From SZAS-7 sp964514655 (GTDB taxonomy: Bacteria > Chlamydiota > Chlamydiia > Chlamydiales > FEN-1388), in contig CAZEQY010000009.1 of NCBI GenBank assembly GCA_964514655.1, forward strand, positions 1-64,000: a DNA stretch of 64,000 nucleotides, read 5' to 3'. Shown here one piece after another: positions 1 to 9,600 of the stretch (positions are counted from its first letter, which is position 1; each line of letters begins with the position of its first letter). The notes beneath the pieces were generated by a model. The model did no database searches. It was not told the DNA's origin and was given only the letters and a program-made list of their open reading frames with translations. The translations under genes were made by a program, and so were the position numbers.

Positions 1-44
1 CCTGGTTCGAAGCCAGGTACTCTATCCAGTTGAGCTATCGGTGC
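1..44 (-). tRNA. tRNA-Arg (anticodon TCG), 3' part cut off by window edge
   Basis: Reading the minus strand from position 44 gives an acceptor 5' half starting GCACCG, a D-arm containing AGCTCAACTGGATAGAG, and an anticodon arm in which CCTGG and CCAGG close the seven-base loop CTTCGAA. The anticodon is therefore TCG, which reads CGA arginine codons. The variable loop, T-arm and acceptor 3' half lie left of the window, so the fold cannot be completed here. It is transcribed away from the recO-like gene that begins about 40 bases to the right. Confidence 0.88.
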
Positions 45-82
45 ATAAAATGGTATGAGTAGAGTATCATCTTTTATCTATT

Positions 83-598
83 ATGACAATGCAGAAGACT
101 GAAGCAATCGAAGGAATCACTCTGGCAAGCTTTGCCTTTCAAGAAAATGCTCATATTCTTTCTATTTTCTCAAAAGAGCATGGAAAGATTAAGTGCGTCT
201 GCAAAAGCTATTCAAAATCCAAGGCAAGAGGGTTCTCGCCTCTACTTGGAGTGGAAATGGTTGTTATTCCTTCTGATAAAGAACTCTGGAAATCTAAAGA
301 ATGCACTGTTACAACATCGTATCAAGCTCTGAGGCTTTCCCTCGCTCACCTTCGTTTTGCGGCAGAAGTTACCGATCTCATAAACAGAATCCTGCCCCTT
401 CACCATCCGGTACCCGAACTCTATGCACTCTATAGCAAATTTTTGCAAGAAGCTGCTGAAAGCAATCCTGCACACGAATCAGCCTGCCGGTTTTTAGAAA
501 GATTTTTGTTTGTTGAAGGAATGCTTGATAAGGAAAGAGGCTTTTTTGATCTTGGATATTACACCCAGCTCGTACATATTGCGAAAGGGGGGACTTGA
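83..598 (+). CDS. recO: RecO-like recombination mediator, unusually short
   Basis: The 171-residue product looks like RecO, which helps load RecA onto SSB-coated DNA in the RecFOR pathway. The N-terminal stretch (about residues 8-75, with the run FSKEHGKIKCVCKS) has the pattern of the RecO OB-fold, and the following helical part resembles the family core. RecO proteins are usually about 230-250 residues, so the distal C-terminal part is missing. The reading frame ends inside the oppositely oriented tRNA-Leu, overlapping it by 19 bases, which suggests a real 3' loss or a stop gained next to the tRNA. Two start codons lie six bases apart (83 and 89) and neither has a clear ribosome binding site. 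YagE and YidD genes follow, the same neighbours as in C. trachomatis. Assignment rests on weak sequence resemblance plus this order. Confidence 0.65.
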   Translation: MTMQKTEAIEGITLASFAFQENAHILSIFSKEHGKIKCVCKSYSKSKARGFSPLLGVEMVVIPSDKELWKSKECTVTTSYQALRLSLAHLRFAAEVTDLINRILPLHHPVPELYALYSKFLQEAAESNPAHESACRFLERFLFVEGMLDKERGFFDLGYYTQLVHIAKGGT

Positions 599-663
599 AC
601 CCCCACGAGGAAACCCTCACTACCACCTCAAAGTAGCGCGTATACCGATTCCGCCACCTTCGC
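580..663 (-). tRNA. tRNA-Leu (anticodon GAG)
   Basis: On the minus strand the sequence folds as a class II tRNA. The acceptor halves GCGAAGG and CTTTCGC pair with one G-T wobble, the anticodon stem CTACT/GGTAG closes the loop TTGAGGT, and the T-loop region contains GTTCAAGTC. The anticodon is GAG, reading CUC and CUU leucine codons. The discriminator base is A, as usual for leucine tRNA, and CCA is not encoded. The 3' end overlaps the 3' end of the recO-like gene on the other strand. Confidence 0.95.
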
Positions 664-680
664 ATGAATTGATGACGGAT

Positions 681-709
681 ATCATACTGAACTCACCTTT
701 TTGACTCAA
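681..709 (-). promoter_or_regulatory. Sigma-70-type promoter of tRNA-Leu
   Basis: On the minus strand TTGAGT (709-704) and TATGAT (686-681) are separated by exactly 17 bases, and transcription would start about 10 bases before the tRNA 5' end. Position, spacing and orientation fit a housekeeping promoter for the tRNA. Confidence 0.65.
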
Positions 710-772
710 GCGCTATTTACAATATCTGCCCATTTAGAATAGACTCTTCTGCAATCTTATTTGGAAATTACC

Positions 773-1606
773 ATGTTCATGTCAGATCAAGATGATGAAT
801 CCCATGTAAAGCGTTGCGTTGCCTACTGCACAGCAACAAGCTATAACCTAAAGGGGCTGCAAGATGCTCTTAAAGCACGCTATAAGGCTAGCCTCTTTCG
901 CGATGTTGTGCATTTTGACTTAAGCGACTCGGGAGGCTTCTCTGAAGACGTTAAGGACATTTTTTGTTTCCCATATGGCGTAGTTGTGATGTGGGGACTT
1001 AATGTTGAAGAAGAGCAAGAATTTTTAATTTTGCTTAAAGACTATCAAAACGTTCCGCAAGAAATTTATGAATGCGATCTGATGAGCTTTACGTTTGGCA
1101 ATGAAGCCCGGATTGTCGAAGAAGTAATAGAACTACCTGATACCGATGTCCTATCGCGCCTTGCCATTTCCCACGGCCTTGCGCAGTCGGTACGTCTTGC
1201 AACATTTGAAAGCCTCATCCAAAAAACGATTGATAAAACAAAAAATATTCCAGAACAACTTGCAGCGCGCGGAAAAATCACGCTATCCAAAAAAGAAATT
1301 CGCAAAAAGATGGGTGAGCTCTTTTTGGAACGCAGCTCAATAAATCTACACTTTGATATTTTGGATGTTCCTGAATACTTCTGGGACCACTCTGAACTAG
1401 AGCCTCTTTATGTGATGATCGCAAATCACCTTGATCTTGAAACAAGAGTTGAAGTGTTAAATCAACGCCTTGACATTGTTCACGACCTTTTTGAAATGCT
1501 AGGCAATGAACTTAACCACCAACACTCCAGTAAACTTGAGTGGATTATCATCTGGCTAATCGTTATTGAAGTACTACTTAATATTGTGCATCTAGATGTG
1601 TTCTAA
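773..1606 (+). CDS. YagE/RMD1-family (DUF155) membrane-anchored protein
   Basis: The product is about 277 residues. The pattern is that of the DUF155 (YagE/RMD1) family: an N-terminal part with FCFPYGVVVMWG, a central region with LPDTDVLSRLAISHGLAQSV, and a C-terminal hydrophobic segment after LEWIIIWLIVIEVLL that anchors the protein. The family's biochemical role is not established; eukaryotic relatives are mitochondrial inner-membrane proteins. ATG codons at 773 and 779 are both possible starts; a TTG at 761 would give a longer form. It lies between a recO-like gene and yidD, the same order as in C. trachomatis (CT470, CT472, CT473), and overlaps yidD by 11 bases. Confidence 0.8.
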   Translation: MFMSDQDDESHVKRCVAYCTATSYNLKGLQDALKARYKASLFRDVVHFDLSDSGGFSEDVKDIFCFPYGVVVMWGLNVEEEQEFLILLKDYQNVPQEIYECDLMSFTFGNEARIVEEVIELPDTDVLSRLAISHGLAQSVRLATFESLIQKTIDKTKNIPEQLAARGKITLSKKEIRKKMGELFLERSSINLHFDILDVPEYFWDHSELEPLYVMIANHLDLETRVEVLNQRLDIVHDLFEMLGNELNHQHSSKLEWIIIWLIVIEVLLNIVHLDVF

Positions 1607-1790
1607 ACTGGCTTTAGGCCTTATAAAAGCATACCGACTTTTTATAAGTCCACTTCTTGGTTCATGCTGCCTCTTTACTCCAACATGTTCTGAATATGCG
1701 CTCCAGATGTTCTCTGAAAGGCCTTTTTTAACCGCTTGTTGGCTAACGCTCAAACGTTTAGCAAAATGCAATCCGTGGTCAAAACAATAA
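1596..1790 (+). CDS. yidD: Membrane protein insertion efficiency factor YidD
   Basis: This 64-residue protein has the YidD hallmarks: an N-terminal hydrophobic/amphipathic segment (IKAYRLFISPLLG), the conserved block CLFTPTCSEYA, and a C-terminal CNPWS in place of the usual CHPW-type motif. YidD assists YidC-dependent insertion of inner-membrane proteins. The ATG lies inside the end of the YagE-type gene, so the two are probably translationally coupled. Length is slightly below the family's usual 70-85 residues. In other bacteria yidD sits beside rnpA/rpmH; here it follows recO-yagE as in Chlamydia. Confidence 0.9.
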   Translation: MCSKLALGLIKAYRLFISPLLGSCCLFTPTCSEYALQMFSERPFLTACWLTLKRLAKCNPWSKQ

Positions 1791-1948
1791 AAACCTTTCA
1801 TAACATGTTGTCGACACAGAATGAGAAAAAATTTAGATATACACTTGCAAATAAATTCGAAATGCTTTATTCCTGTTGTCACTCATTCGTGTATTGTCTC
1901 AAACAGAGATTTTTGGGACGTTTTTATACCTAGTTTAAGGAGGATGGT

Positions 1949-2326
1949 ATGAAGCACATTTCAAAAAAAGCATGGTTTACACTTACTTTTGCAATCGTGG
2001 CACTGTCCGCGGTTTTTGCAGTAAAAAAACCCATGCAAAAAAAGCAAGCATCACATGTTGTGGTAGACCGTTTGGTCAACCAGCTCGTATGCTCAGCTGA
2101 CAACCACAGAAGCAACCGCAACAGGTTTCCTCGTGGTATCCTCAGCTTCAACATACAAAAATTTGCAGCTATATTTGGCGATAGCAAGCGCGATAAACGA
2201 AGAAGTGATGACGTCACACTTCTTTCTCCACATAAAGTCGTGCTTAAAAATAAGCAGTACAGACGAGTAGAAGGTCCAAGACCGGGTGAACGCCGTCCTC
2301 CAGTAGGCGGAGACATCACTCCCTAG
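1949..2326 (+). CDS. Small exported hypothetical protein
   Basis: The 125-residue product begins with a Sec-type signal peptide: positive MKHISKKAW, a hydrophobic core through AIVALSAVFA and a likely cleavage after AFA or AVFA near residue 25. The mature part is strongly basic, with RSNRNRF, KRDKRR and a C-terminal Pro/Arg/Gly stretch. A near-perfect ribosome binding site (AAGGAGG, six bases before ATG) makes it a real, probably well translated gene. A hairpin terminator follows. I do not recognise a family; a periplasmic or nucleic-acid-binding basic protein would fit the composition, but this is speculation. Confidence 0.75.
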   Translation: MKHISKKAWFTLTFAIVALSAVFAVKKPMQKKQASHVVVDRLVNQLVCSADNHRSNRNRFPRGILSFNIQKFAAIFGDSKRDKRRSDDVTLLSPHKVVLKNKQYRRVEGPRPGERRPPVGGDITP

Positions 2327-2358
2327 TCCTTGCTGCCAAATAGAGCATAAAATCGTAT

Positions 2359-2402
2359 AAGCCGGCACTTTCTTTACCTAAAAGAGTGGCGGCTTTTTTT
2401 TG
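2359..2402 (+). terminator. Rho-independent terminator after the small exported protein gene
   Basis: The arms AAGCCG and CGGCTT (2359-2364, 2390-2395), extended by CACTTT/AGAGTG across one G-G mismatch, form a hairpin followed by eight T residues. It ends the plus-strand transcript of the small exported protein gene. Confidence 0.85.
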
Positions 2403-2403
2403 T

Positions 2404-2502
2404 CTTAATCTTAATCTTGATCTCAATCCTCTTTGTGCCTTTGTCTTTGATAGATTAAGATCAAGATTAAGATCACGATTAAGATTAAGATTAAGATTAA
2501 GA
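2404..2502. repeat. Inverted element made of ATTAAG hexamer repeats
   Basis: The left part (2404-2423) is tandem CTTAAT/CTTGAT units. The right part (about 2452-2502) is about eight tandem ATTAAG-type units with variants ATCAAG and ATCACG. Positions 2408-2423 pair perfectly with 2458-2473, giving a hairpin with a 34-base loop, and additional register-shifted pairings are possible. It lies between the terminator and the 3' end of the LysM gene. The similar element at 27867 uses a different hexamer. Confidence 0.85.
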
Positions 2503-2531
2503 ACCGTATTCATGAAAAGGGCAAGATTTGG

Positions 2532-3755
2532 CTACTTCCCTTTTTGCTCTTTGGGGGGAATGCGGAGCATTGAGCCGGGCTTTAGAGCGTCCGATGTGAG
2601 CTTATTGTGCTTTTTGATTTTGTCGATGTCTACGCCAAAGCGTTTTGAAATATGCCATAGAGTGTCCCCTGACTGGACGATGTAGACGGTTTCTGGCTGC
2701 TTTTTAGTTTGAGGCTTTTGAACAGCAACAACGGGTTTTGCAGGCACTTTTGGCACTATACGACCATAAAGCTCTAAGATAGACGTGCGAGTTTGAGTTT
2801 GGGGATCAAGTTGCTTGATGGTTGCAAGCACGATGATGGCCTTTTTCCATATGACATTTGACCGTGGGGCCTCTAAAAGGGCAAGAGCATATTCTTTTGC
2901 CATATCAGGTTTTTTCTCTAGCTCTGCAAGAAGTATAAGCGCATATTTATCCCGCAAGCTATGCGTACAAAAACGCGGATCTACCTGAAAAAGCATGGCG
3001 GCAGAATGTGGGAGCGCGTTGAGCAAAAATCCGCGGCGCACTTCCGGCGAAAAATCTTGAGACTTTGCCATCTCTTCATAAAGGCTTTTTAACAGCTTAT
3101 AGTCAACTTGCGTGGCAAATTCAAAGATAGCATCGCGAGATATTGGCGTAGCTCGTGTCAAAAGAAGCTCACATGAGCGGTATTCATCTGTCGATAGAAT
3201 TAGCCCCTTTAGCTCAGGGCTTTGCTCTTGGCGATAACGCACCAAAAGACCTTCAGTAGTTATTGGCCATTTTTCTGTCTTTGCAAATGATTTAGCTAAA
3301 GCCAATTGCTCAGGAGCAAGATCGGGATAGAGAATAATTTCTGAAGCTTGCCCATCTTGCGCCATATAAGAAAAAAGCCGCTTCACAAGCGGATCTGTTC
3401 CGAGTGCTCTTTTACTGTCAAAATAGTGGCGTTTTACAAGCATGCTTAGCGCTAAATCTTGCTTTTTGTAGCCCTCTGCTACTAAAGAGGTATCATCAAG
3501 AAGTACAACAAGGCCATTATAATCTAAAGATTCTAACTCCCTAAAAACTTGGGTAAGCGTTGGAAGTTCTTTACCTGTCTGGCGGTAGAGTTTAGATTTT
3601 TGCGGGCGAAACGAACTTGTAGCTAAAAAAGAAAAGCCTGTTTCTTGCCATTCATAAATTCCAAATGCAAGAATACTGATATTCAAAAATGCGCTCGAGG
3701 CAAGTGCTATACCTAGTCGCTTACAACGTTTTCTATAAAAAAGCTCTTCAGACAT
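2532..3755 (-). CDS. Membrane-anchored LysM-domain protein
   Basis: The product is 407 residues. It has a short cytoplasmic N-terminus, one membrane segment at about residues 13-35 (through LASSAFLNISILAFGIY), a long helical extracytoplasmic region, a Pro/Lys/Gln linker, and a C-terminal LysM domain (about 355-403, with YIVQSGDTLWHISKRFGV and the ending MLRIPP). LysM binds N-acetylglucosamine-containing polymers, so the likely location is the periplasm, with the domain at peptidoglycan. The start at 3755 gives an eight-base overlap with the pckG stop region (ATGTCTGA), implying translational coupling; an upstream start would run far into pckG. It ends the mreB-pckG-LysM operon. Coupling to MreB suggests a role in chlamydial division or wall synthesis, which is inference. 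Confidence 0.8.
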   Translation of the reverse strand: MSEELFYRKRCKRLGIALASSAFLNISILAFGIYEWQETGFSFLATSSFRPQKSKLYRQTGKELPTLTQVFRELESLDYNGLVVLLDDTSLVAEGYKKQDLALSMLVKRHYFDSKRALGTDPLVKRLFSYMAQDGQASEIILYPDLAPEQLALAKSFAKTEKWPITTEGLLVRYRQEQSPELKGLILSTDEYRSCELLLTRATPISRDAIFEFATQVDYKLLKSLYEEMAKSQDFSPEVRRGFLLNALPHSAAMLFQVDPRFCTHSLRDKYALILLAELEKKPDMAKEYALALLEAPRSNVIWKKAIIVLATIKQLDPQTQTRTSILELYGRIVPKVPAKPVVAVQKPQTKKQPETVYIVQSGDTLWHISKRFGVDIDKIKKHNKLTSDALKPGSMLRIPPKEQKGK

Positions 3756-5523
3756 TTTGTAGCAGTCGTTCTGTTTCTTGTTTAAGCTCTTGTGGGAGTT
3801 TGTCACCAAAAAGAGCAAAATAGTGTGCAAGTTCTTGGGCTTCTTTATGCCACTCTTGCTTGTCATATTGTACTAGCTTGTCAATAGCTTTAGGGGCTAA
3901 GCGAAGGCCACTTAGGTCGATAGCATCAGCTGTTGGCAAATAGCCAATAGGTGTTTTTATGCTCTTTGCTCTTCCTTCAATAGCTTCAAACATCCACTTA
4001 AGAGCGCGTATATTGTCGCCAAAGCCAGGCCACAAAAAGCTGCCTTGATCATCTTTTTGAAACCAGTTTACGTAAAAAATCTCAGGCAGCTTTCTGCCAG
4101 GTTTTTCCATCGATAGCCAGTGCGCAAAATACTCGCCCATATTATAGCCACAAAATGGGAGCATAGCAAAGGGATCGTGCCTAACCTTGCCAAGTGCACC
4201 TGCTGCTGCTGCTGTGGTTTCAGATGTCATTGACGCCGCCATAAAGACACCGTGCGCCCACGTTAGAGCCTTACGAACTAGTGGAATTGTATGAGACCTT
4301 CTGCCGCCAAAAATAATTCCTGATATCGGCACTCCCTGAGGCGCGTTCCAGTCAGGATCGATGATGGGGCACTGCTTAGAGGCCACTGTAAAGCGAGAGT
4401 TAGGGTGCGCAGCCTTGACACCTGATGCTGGAGTCCAAGCTTCCCCTGTCCAGCTGACAAGATGTTCCGGGGCCTTTTCTGTCATACCTTCCCACCATAC
4501 ATCGCCATCCGGAGTAAGGGCTACATTTGTAAAGATAGCATTGCTTTCAATAGTGCGCATGGCATTTGGATTTGACTTCATAGATGTGCCGGGAGCTACA
4601 CCGAAAAATCCAGCTTCGGGATTTATTGCCCAAAGTCTTCCATCACTTCCCCAATGCATCCAGGCAATATCATCGCCAACACACTCTACCTTCCACCCTT
4701 CAAGCTGAGGCATAAGCATGGCAAGGTTTGTTTTTCCACATGCGCTAGGAAAAGAGGCCGCAAAATAGCGCTTAACACCTTGTGGATTTGTTATGCCAAC
4801 AATCAGCATATGCTCAGCAAGCCAGCCCTCTTTTTTTGCCATGCACGATGCAAGCCGTAAAGCAAAGCTCTTTTTGTTCAAAAGTGCATTGCCACCGTAG
4901 CCAGAACCAAATGACCACACTTCCTGTCTTTCAGGAAAATGTGAAATATAGAGATTTTGCGTGTTGCAAGGCCAAGCTACATCTTGTTCGCCGGGCATTT
5001 TTGGGCAGCCGACAGAGTGCAGGCATTTTACAAATGAGTGATGATCAAGTTTGGCAAGTGCTTTTTCGCCCATGCGCGTCATGATGCGCATGCTAGCAAC
5101 AACATAGGGTGAATCAGTAATCTGCACGCCTACACGTGCATATTCAGAATCAGTCGGCCCCATACAAAATGGCACGACATACATTGTACGGCCCTTCATG
5201 CAGCCGGAAAAAAGCGCTGTAAGCGTCTTTTTCATCTCATGAGGGCTTGTCCAGTTATTTGTAGGGCCGGCATCTTCTTTTTTTTCTGTGCAGATAAACG
5301 TTCTATCTTCAACGCGCGCGACATCATCTGGCGATGACCTTGCTAAAAAGCTGTGAGGGCGCTTTTGCTGATTAAGAGGAATAAAGGTCTTACTTCGTAC
5401 TAGTTCTTCCTCTATCTTGAGCGCTTCAGAGTCGCTGCCTGTGACAAGGTGCACGCTGTCTGGCGTGCAAAGAGTTTGAATCTCGCGTATCCATTCATTT
5501 AAAGCCGGGATATGGCTTGGCAT
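3748..5523 (-). CDS. pckG: Phosphoenolpyruvate carboxykinase (GTP)
   Basis: This 591-residue enzyme converts oxaloacetate and GTP to phosphoenolpyruvate, GDP and CO2, linking the TCA cycle to gluconeogenesis in the cytoplasm. Motifs of the GTP class are clear: the P-loop FPSACGKTNLAM near residue 265, the metal-binding GDDIAWMHWG just downstream, the substrate-binding RRSHTIPLV, and the C-terminal nucleotide-contacting FLWPGFGDNIR. Length fits the family (about 590-620). The ATG overlaps the mreB stop as TAATG, and the 3' end overlaps the LysM gene, so all three are probably one coupled transcription unit. The mreB-pckG order is the C. trachomatis CT709-CT710 order. Confidence 0.97.
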   Translation of the reverse strand: MPSHIPALNEWIREIQTLCTPDSVHLVTGSDSEALKIEEELVRSKTFIPLNQQKRPHSFLARSSPDDVARVEDRTFICTEKKEDAGPTNNWTSPHEMKKTLTALFSGCMKGRTMYVVPFCMGPTDSEYARVGVQITDSPYVVASMRIMTRMGEKALAKLDHHSFVKCLHSVGCPKMPGEQDVAWPCNTQNLYISHFPERQEVWSFGSGYGGNALLNKKSFALRLASCMAKKEGWLAEHMLIVGITNPQGVKRYFAASFPSACGKTNLAMLMPQLEGWKVECVGDDIAWMHWGSDGRLWAINPEAGFFGVAPGTSMKSNPNAMRTIESNAIFTNVALTPDGDVWWEGMTEKAPEHLVSWTGEAWTPASGVKAAHPNSRFTVASKQCPIIDPDWNAPQGVPISGIIFGGRRSHTIPLVRKALTWAHGVFMAASMTSETTAAAAGALGKVRHDPFAMLPFCGYNMGEYFAHWLSMEKPGRKLPEIFYVNWFQKDDQGSFLWPGFGDNIRALKWMFEAIEGRAKSIKTPIGYLPTADAIDLSGLRLAPKAIDKLVQYDKQEWHKEAQELAHYFALFGDKLPQELKQETERLLQNV

Positions 5524-6602
5524 TAATTTACAAGCCCCTTACGCTTTTTAAATTTATCCAGGTAATCAAGAGCTTTTCCGGTGCCTAAACAAACTGCAAG
5601 CAGTGGATTTGGCGCCACAATAACAGGTAGACCTGTTTCTTTGTTAAGGGCTTTATCAAGACCGCGAATAAGAGCGCCGCCACCGGCCACTACCATACCG
5701 CGTTCAACAAGGTCTGCAGCTAGTTCTGGAGGACATTTTTCGAGTGTGAGTTTGACGTTATCGATAATTTGCTGAATAGGCTCTGCCAAACATTCACGAA
5801 TTTCTACAGAGTTAATGCGACGTGTTACGGGAAGTCCGGAAACCTGATCTCGCCCTTTTACCTCCATTTCAAGTTCATGCTCGCCAAGGCCAAATGCAGA
5901 GCCTATAGCGATTTTGATCTCTTCAGCAGTCCTTGGACCGATCATCAGGTTATATGTACGGCGCATGTAGTTGATGATGCACTCATCAAATTCATCACCT
6001 GCAATTCGTACTGAGCGAGACTCAACGATACCGCCTAAGGAAATAATAGCAATTTCAGTAGTACCGCCACCGATGTCGATGATCATGCTAGCTGAAGGCT
6101 CATGTACAGGAAGGTCCACACCAATAGCCGCTGCCATTGGCTCTTCGATCAAAAGTACTTCTTGCGCACCGGCATGCAAAGCCGAGTCTTCTACAGCGCG
6201 CTTTTCAACGCCTGTAATGCCTGAAGGCACTGCAATAAGTATGCGTGGGCGAAAGAGACTTCTTGCAGGACTTACGCGACGAATAAGGGCTTTAAGCATG
6301 CCTTCAGCAATTTCAAAATCTGCAATAACACCATCCTTCATGGGACGTACGGCGTGTATCTTGCGAGGAGTTTTGCCGAGCATGGCCTTTGCTTTATGGC
6401 CAACAGCAAGCACTTCGTTTGTTATAGAATCTACAGCAACGACAGAGGGCTCTGCTAACACAATGCCACGTCCTCGCACAAACACGAGGGTATTTGCCGT
6501 ACCAAGATCGATACCAATATCGCTAGAAAAAACCCCGCGAAAACGGGCTAGGCGCTTATTTGACGCCCGAAACATCTGTTGAAAAGCCTGCTGGAGACTC
6601 AT
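5523..6602 (-). CDS. mreB: Rod-shape determining actin homolog MreB
   Basis: The 359-residue product is a bacterial actin that forms membrane-associated filaments and directs peptidoglycan synthesis. In Chlamydiae, which lack FtsZ, MreB acts at the division septum. Visible are the phosphate-1 loop GIDLGTANTLVFVRG (about residue 30), the phosphate-2 segment IDIGGGTTEIAIISLGG and the adenosine motif VVAGGGALIRGLDKAL. The N-terminus carries about 25 residues before the actin fold (including QQMFRASNKRLARFRGVF), positively charged and amphipathic, suited to membrane binding. A purine-rich ribosome site (AGGGGG) precedes ATG. It is first in the mreB-pckG-LysM run. Confidence 0.97.
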   Translation of the reverse strand: MSLQQAFQQMFRASNKRLARFRGVFSSDIGIDLGTANTLVFVRGRGIVLAEPSVVAVDSITNEVLAVGHKAKAMLGKTPRKIHAVRPMKDGVIADFEIAEGMLKALIRRVSPARSLFRPRILIAVPSGITGVEKRAVEDSALHAGAQEVLLIEEPMAAAIGVDLPVHEPSASMIIDIGGGTTEIAIISLGGIVESRSVRIAGDEFDECIINYMRRTYNLMIGPRTAEEIKIAIGSAFGLGEHELEMEVKGRDQVSGLPVTRRINSVEIRECLAEPIQQIIDNVKLTLEKCPPELAADLVERGMVVAGGGALIRGLDKALNKETGLPVIVAPNPLLAVCLGTGKALDYLDKFKKRKGLVN

Positions 6603-6667
6603 GAAAATTTCCCCCTAGATTAGAGAAAGGATCTTAGCACAAATCCCCATTTTGTTAGTGAGAGATT

Positions 6668-9600
6668 TTAGATTTTCAAAAGCTCAAGCACTTCTTCCCA
6701 TGTGAGTTTGGAGATTACTTCTTCATCAGTTTGTACGATTTCTTTTAGAAGTTCCTTTTTGCGATTTTGTAATTCAAGAATTTTTTCCTCGATTGTTCCC
6801 ATGGTGATGAGTTTATATGAGGATACTGCCTGCTTTTGGCCCATACGCCAGACGCGGTCTGTCGCCTGGTTTTCAACAGCTGGGTTCCACCACATGTCGT
6901 AGTGAATAACTGTGTCGGCACCAACGAGGTTGAGGCCGCTTCCGCCCGCTTTTAGCGAAACGAGGAAGAGAGGCACATTTTCATCTTCGTTAAACTGTTT
7001 GACGATAGAGAGGCGGTTTTTGCTTGAGCCATCAAGGTAAGCAAATTTTACACCCATCTTCTTGAGGTCTTCGCGCAGTATGCCGAGCATTCGGGTGTAC
7101 TGGCTAAAGATCACCGTCTTATGGTTTGACTCAATTAAGCCAGCTACTAGATCAAGCAGCATTTCATACTTAGATGAGTCTCCAGCTTCCACCGTATCTT
7201 TAGCAAAGATTGCAGGGTGACAGCAAATCTGCTTAAGACGTGTAAGGGTTGCAAGAACGTGTATGCGCACCTTATCAAAGCCCTCTTTCTCAACAAGCTT
7301 TTTAAGCTGCTCTGTCGCCTGCTTCGCATAGGAAGAGTATAGATCCTGCTGGCTTGGGCTGAGATGGCAGTGGTATACGATGTGTGATATTGGAGGGAGA
7401 TCCTGCAGTACATCCTGCTTCATGCGGCGAAGCACAAATGGAGATATCTTCCTGCGTAGCACTTCTAGCTGACCCTGCTGGCCGCCTGCTGGCTTGATGT
7501 AGGTGTTGATAAAGCGCTCTGGCGATCCAACAAGACCCGGCATCAAGAAGTCAAAGAGACTCCAGAGATCTTCTAGTGAGTTTTCAAGCGGCGTACCTGT
7601 TAAGATAAGCTTGTGGCGCGCTGGAATCTTCTTTACTGAGCGGGCATTTCGCGTTTCGCGGTTTTTAATAGCCTGAGCTTCATCGAGTATTAAATAGCCA
7701 AATGACATCTGCTCATACAGCTCTATATCCTTTTGCACAAGGCCGTAGGAAGTAATAAGCACATCCCACTTCTTCTCAGAAAGCGTTTTTTTGCGCTCTT
7801 GCGGCGTGCCAACAACGGTAGTAACTTTAAGCGTCGGCTGAAACTGATTAAATTCTTCTTTCCAGTTATCAACAAGCGATGTTGGGCAGACGATAAAGCA
7901 GCGGCCTGGTAGATCTTCAGATGGATGTTGCTTTCTATTTTCAAAGTACTGGGTAATAGCAACAATTGCCTGCAGCGTTTTACCAAGACCCATATCATCG
8001 GCAAGAATACCATTAAGACCCATTGTACGAAGCCTTGCAAGCCAGTCCACACCATCTTTTTGGTAGTGGCGAAGCTCTGCGCGCACTGTAGAAGGTACTG
8101 CCGGAGCATTGGTAATTTTTGGATCAAATATTTGGTTCTGAATTTTGCTTAGGCCTTTAGAAAGCTTTATCTGCAATGGAAGCCCATTAAATCTCTCAGG
8201 AAGCAAATTCACAAGTATCCATAAAGGAAGTTCAAAAGTAGCATCTTGCAGGCGCTTTACACCAATCTCATCAAATACCTGCAAACAGGCTGCAAGCGGT
8301 TCTAACTGCAGTACCAAGATCTTATGAAGCCTTGTGACATTGTCATCTTCACTGTAGCCCTTTGTAGCTTTTTTAGGCGTAAGCGAAATGTAGGTTTTTC
8401 GGCTTGAAACACATTCCCAAAGAGCATCAACCGATGCACCTTTTAGGCCGCCATTTATTGTAAGCTTTGCCTGGATGCGATCAAAGGCATCAGACTCTTC
8501 AAGGCTCAATGTAAACTGCGTATCATCATAGGCAAAACGGCTTTGGAGGTTTTCTGGGCAGTTAAATTCAATTCTGTGGCTATTTCGCGGCACCACTTCT
8601 GACATAAACTCCACAATTTTCTTTTCGCTAGTTGCACTAAAGACCCCAGTCTTCTCATCGCGCACAAAGCCCTGAAATATCTCGCGTACCAACGCATTTT
8701 CTTCTACGAGGTTGCGCGCTAATATCCCCTGCTCAGTCACAAAGTTCTTCATTTCATTTAAGTTAGAGCAGTTTTGCGCCTCAGGTATAGCCATGCTGCC
8801 GTAGTTAAAGAAAATTTTTGCTTCAAGAATACCTTGTGTGTAGTCAAGATCGCACCTTGCAGTAATCTGTTTAGGGTGCGGCAAAGTGGCAAGGTCTTCT
8901 AACTCTTTACAGTCTTTAACGATCGCAAAGCGCTTAAGCTCTGGCAGCGCATTTTCAATAAAGCTACCAAAGAGATATTCAGGAATTGCCATCTTTTGGA
9001 TGGGGTCAATTTCTAAAAGGTGCTGGCGTTTAATCGTTGAATTAAATCGAAAATAGAGGCCATCCCAGATACATCCTGGCTTTGTGCACTCTAATAGTAT
9101 TGCATCGTCAACAGAAATGTGGTCATTTTCAGCTACAGCTAGATGTGGCGACAACAAAAGGCGTGCTGCCGGCTCGCGTATAAGCTGCGGAACAAAGCTT
9201 AGGTCAATGCGCTTTGAAGAAAATGAGAGCGGCGTGTCAAAATTTTGCCAGAATAGCCCCGGAAGCGAAAATGCCTCGCTATTTTCTGAGTTATTTTTGC
9301 GAAGATGCATGTTGTTTTGTGACACTTCGTGAGCGCAAGCCAAAATTTCGCCAAAGCCTTCGCGATCTAAGAAGGATGACTTATTTACCTTATCGGTTTT
9401 TGCATCAGGAAACTGTAGATGTTGTCTCAGCGACTTTAAGAGCTCTTCAGAAAGTGGACCAAATGAATCAATTCCAAATATATAGCGATTTGAGCCAAGC
9501 ATAAATGGCTCTTGACCTTGCAAGGCAGCAAAGAACTGCTTTGGCATCTGTATAATATGTGGTTTTGATCTAAAAGGCAGCCTGAGGGCAATTTGCACCT

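Noticed and set aside
580..663. Integration site (att) at tRNA-Leu
   Set aside because: No integrase gene or duplicated tRNA 3' end is seen near it in the window.
2316..2513. ORFs with Leu-Asn repeats on both strands around 2316-2685
   Set aside because: They result from the ATTAAG hexamers; coding would be an accident of a six-base period.
5971..6582. 203-codon frame antisense to mreB
   Set aside because: Shadow of a conserved gene; Ser/Thr/Pro/Arg-rich composition from the reverse frame.
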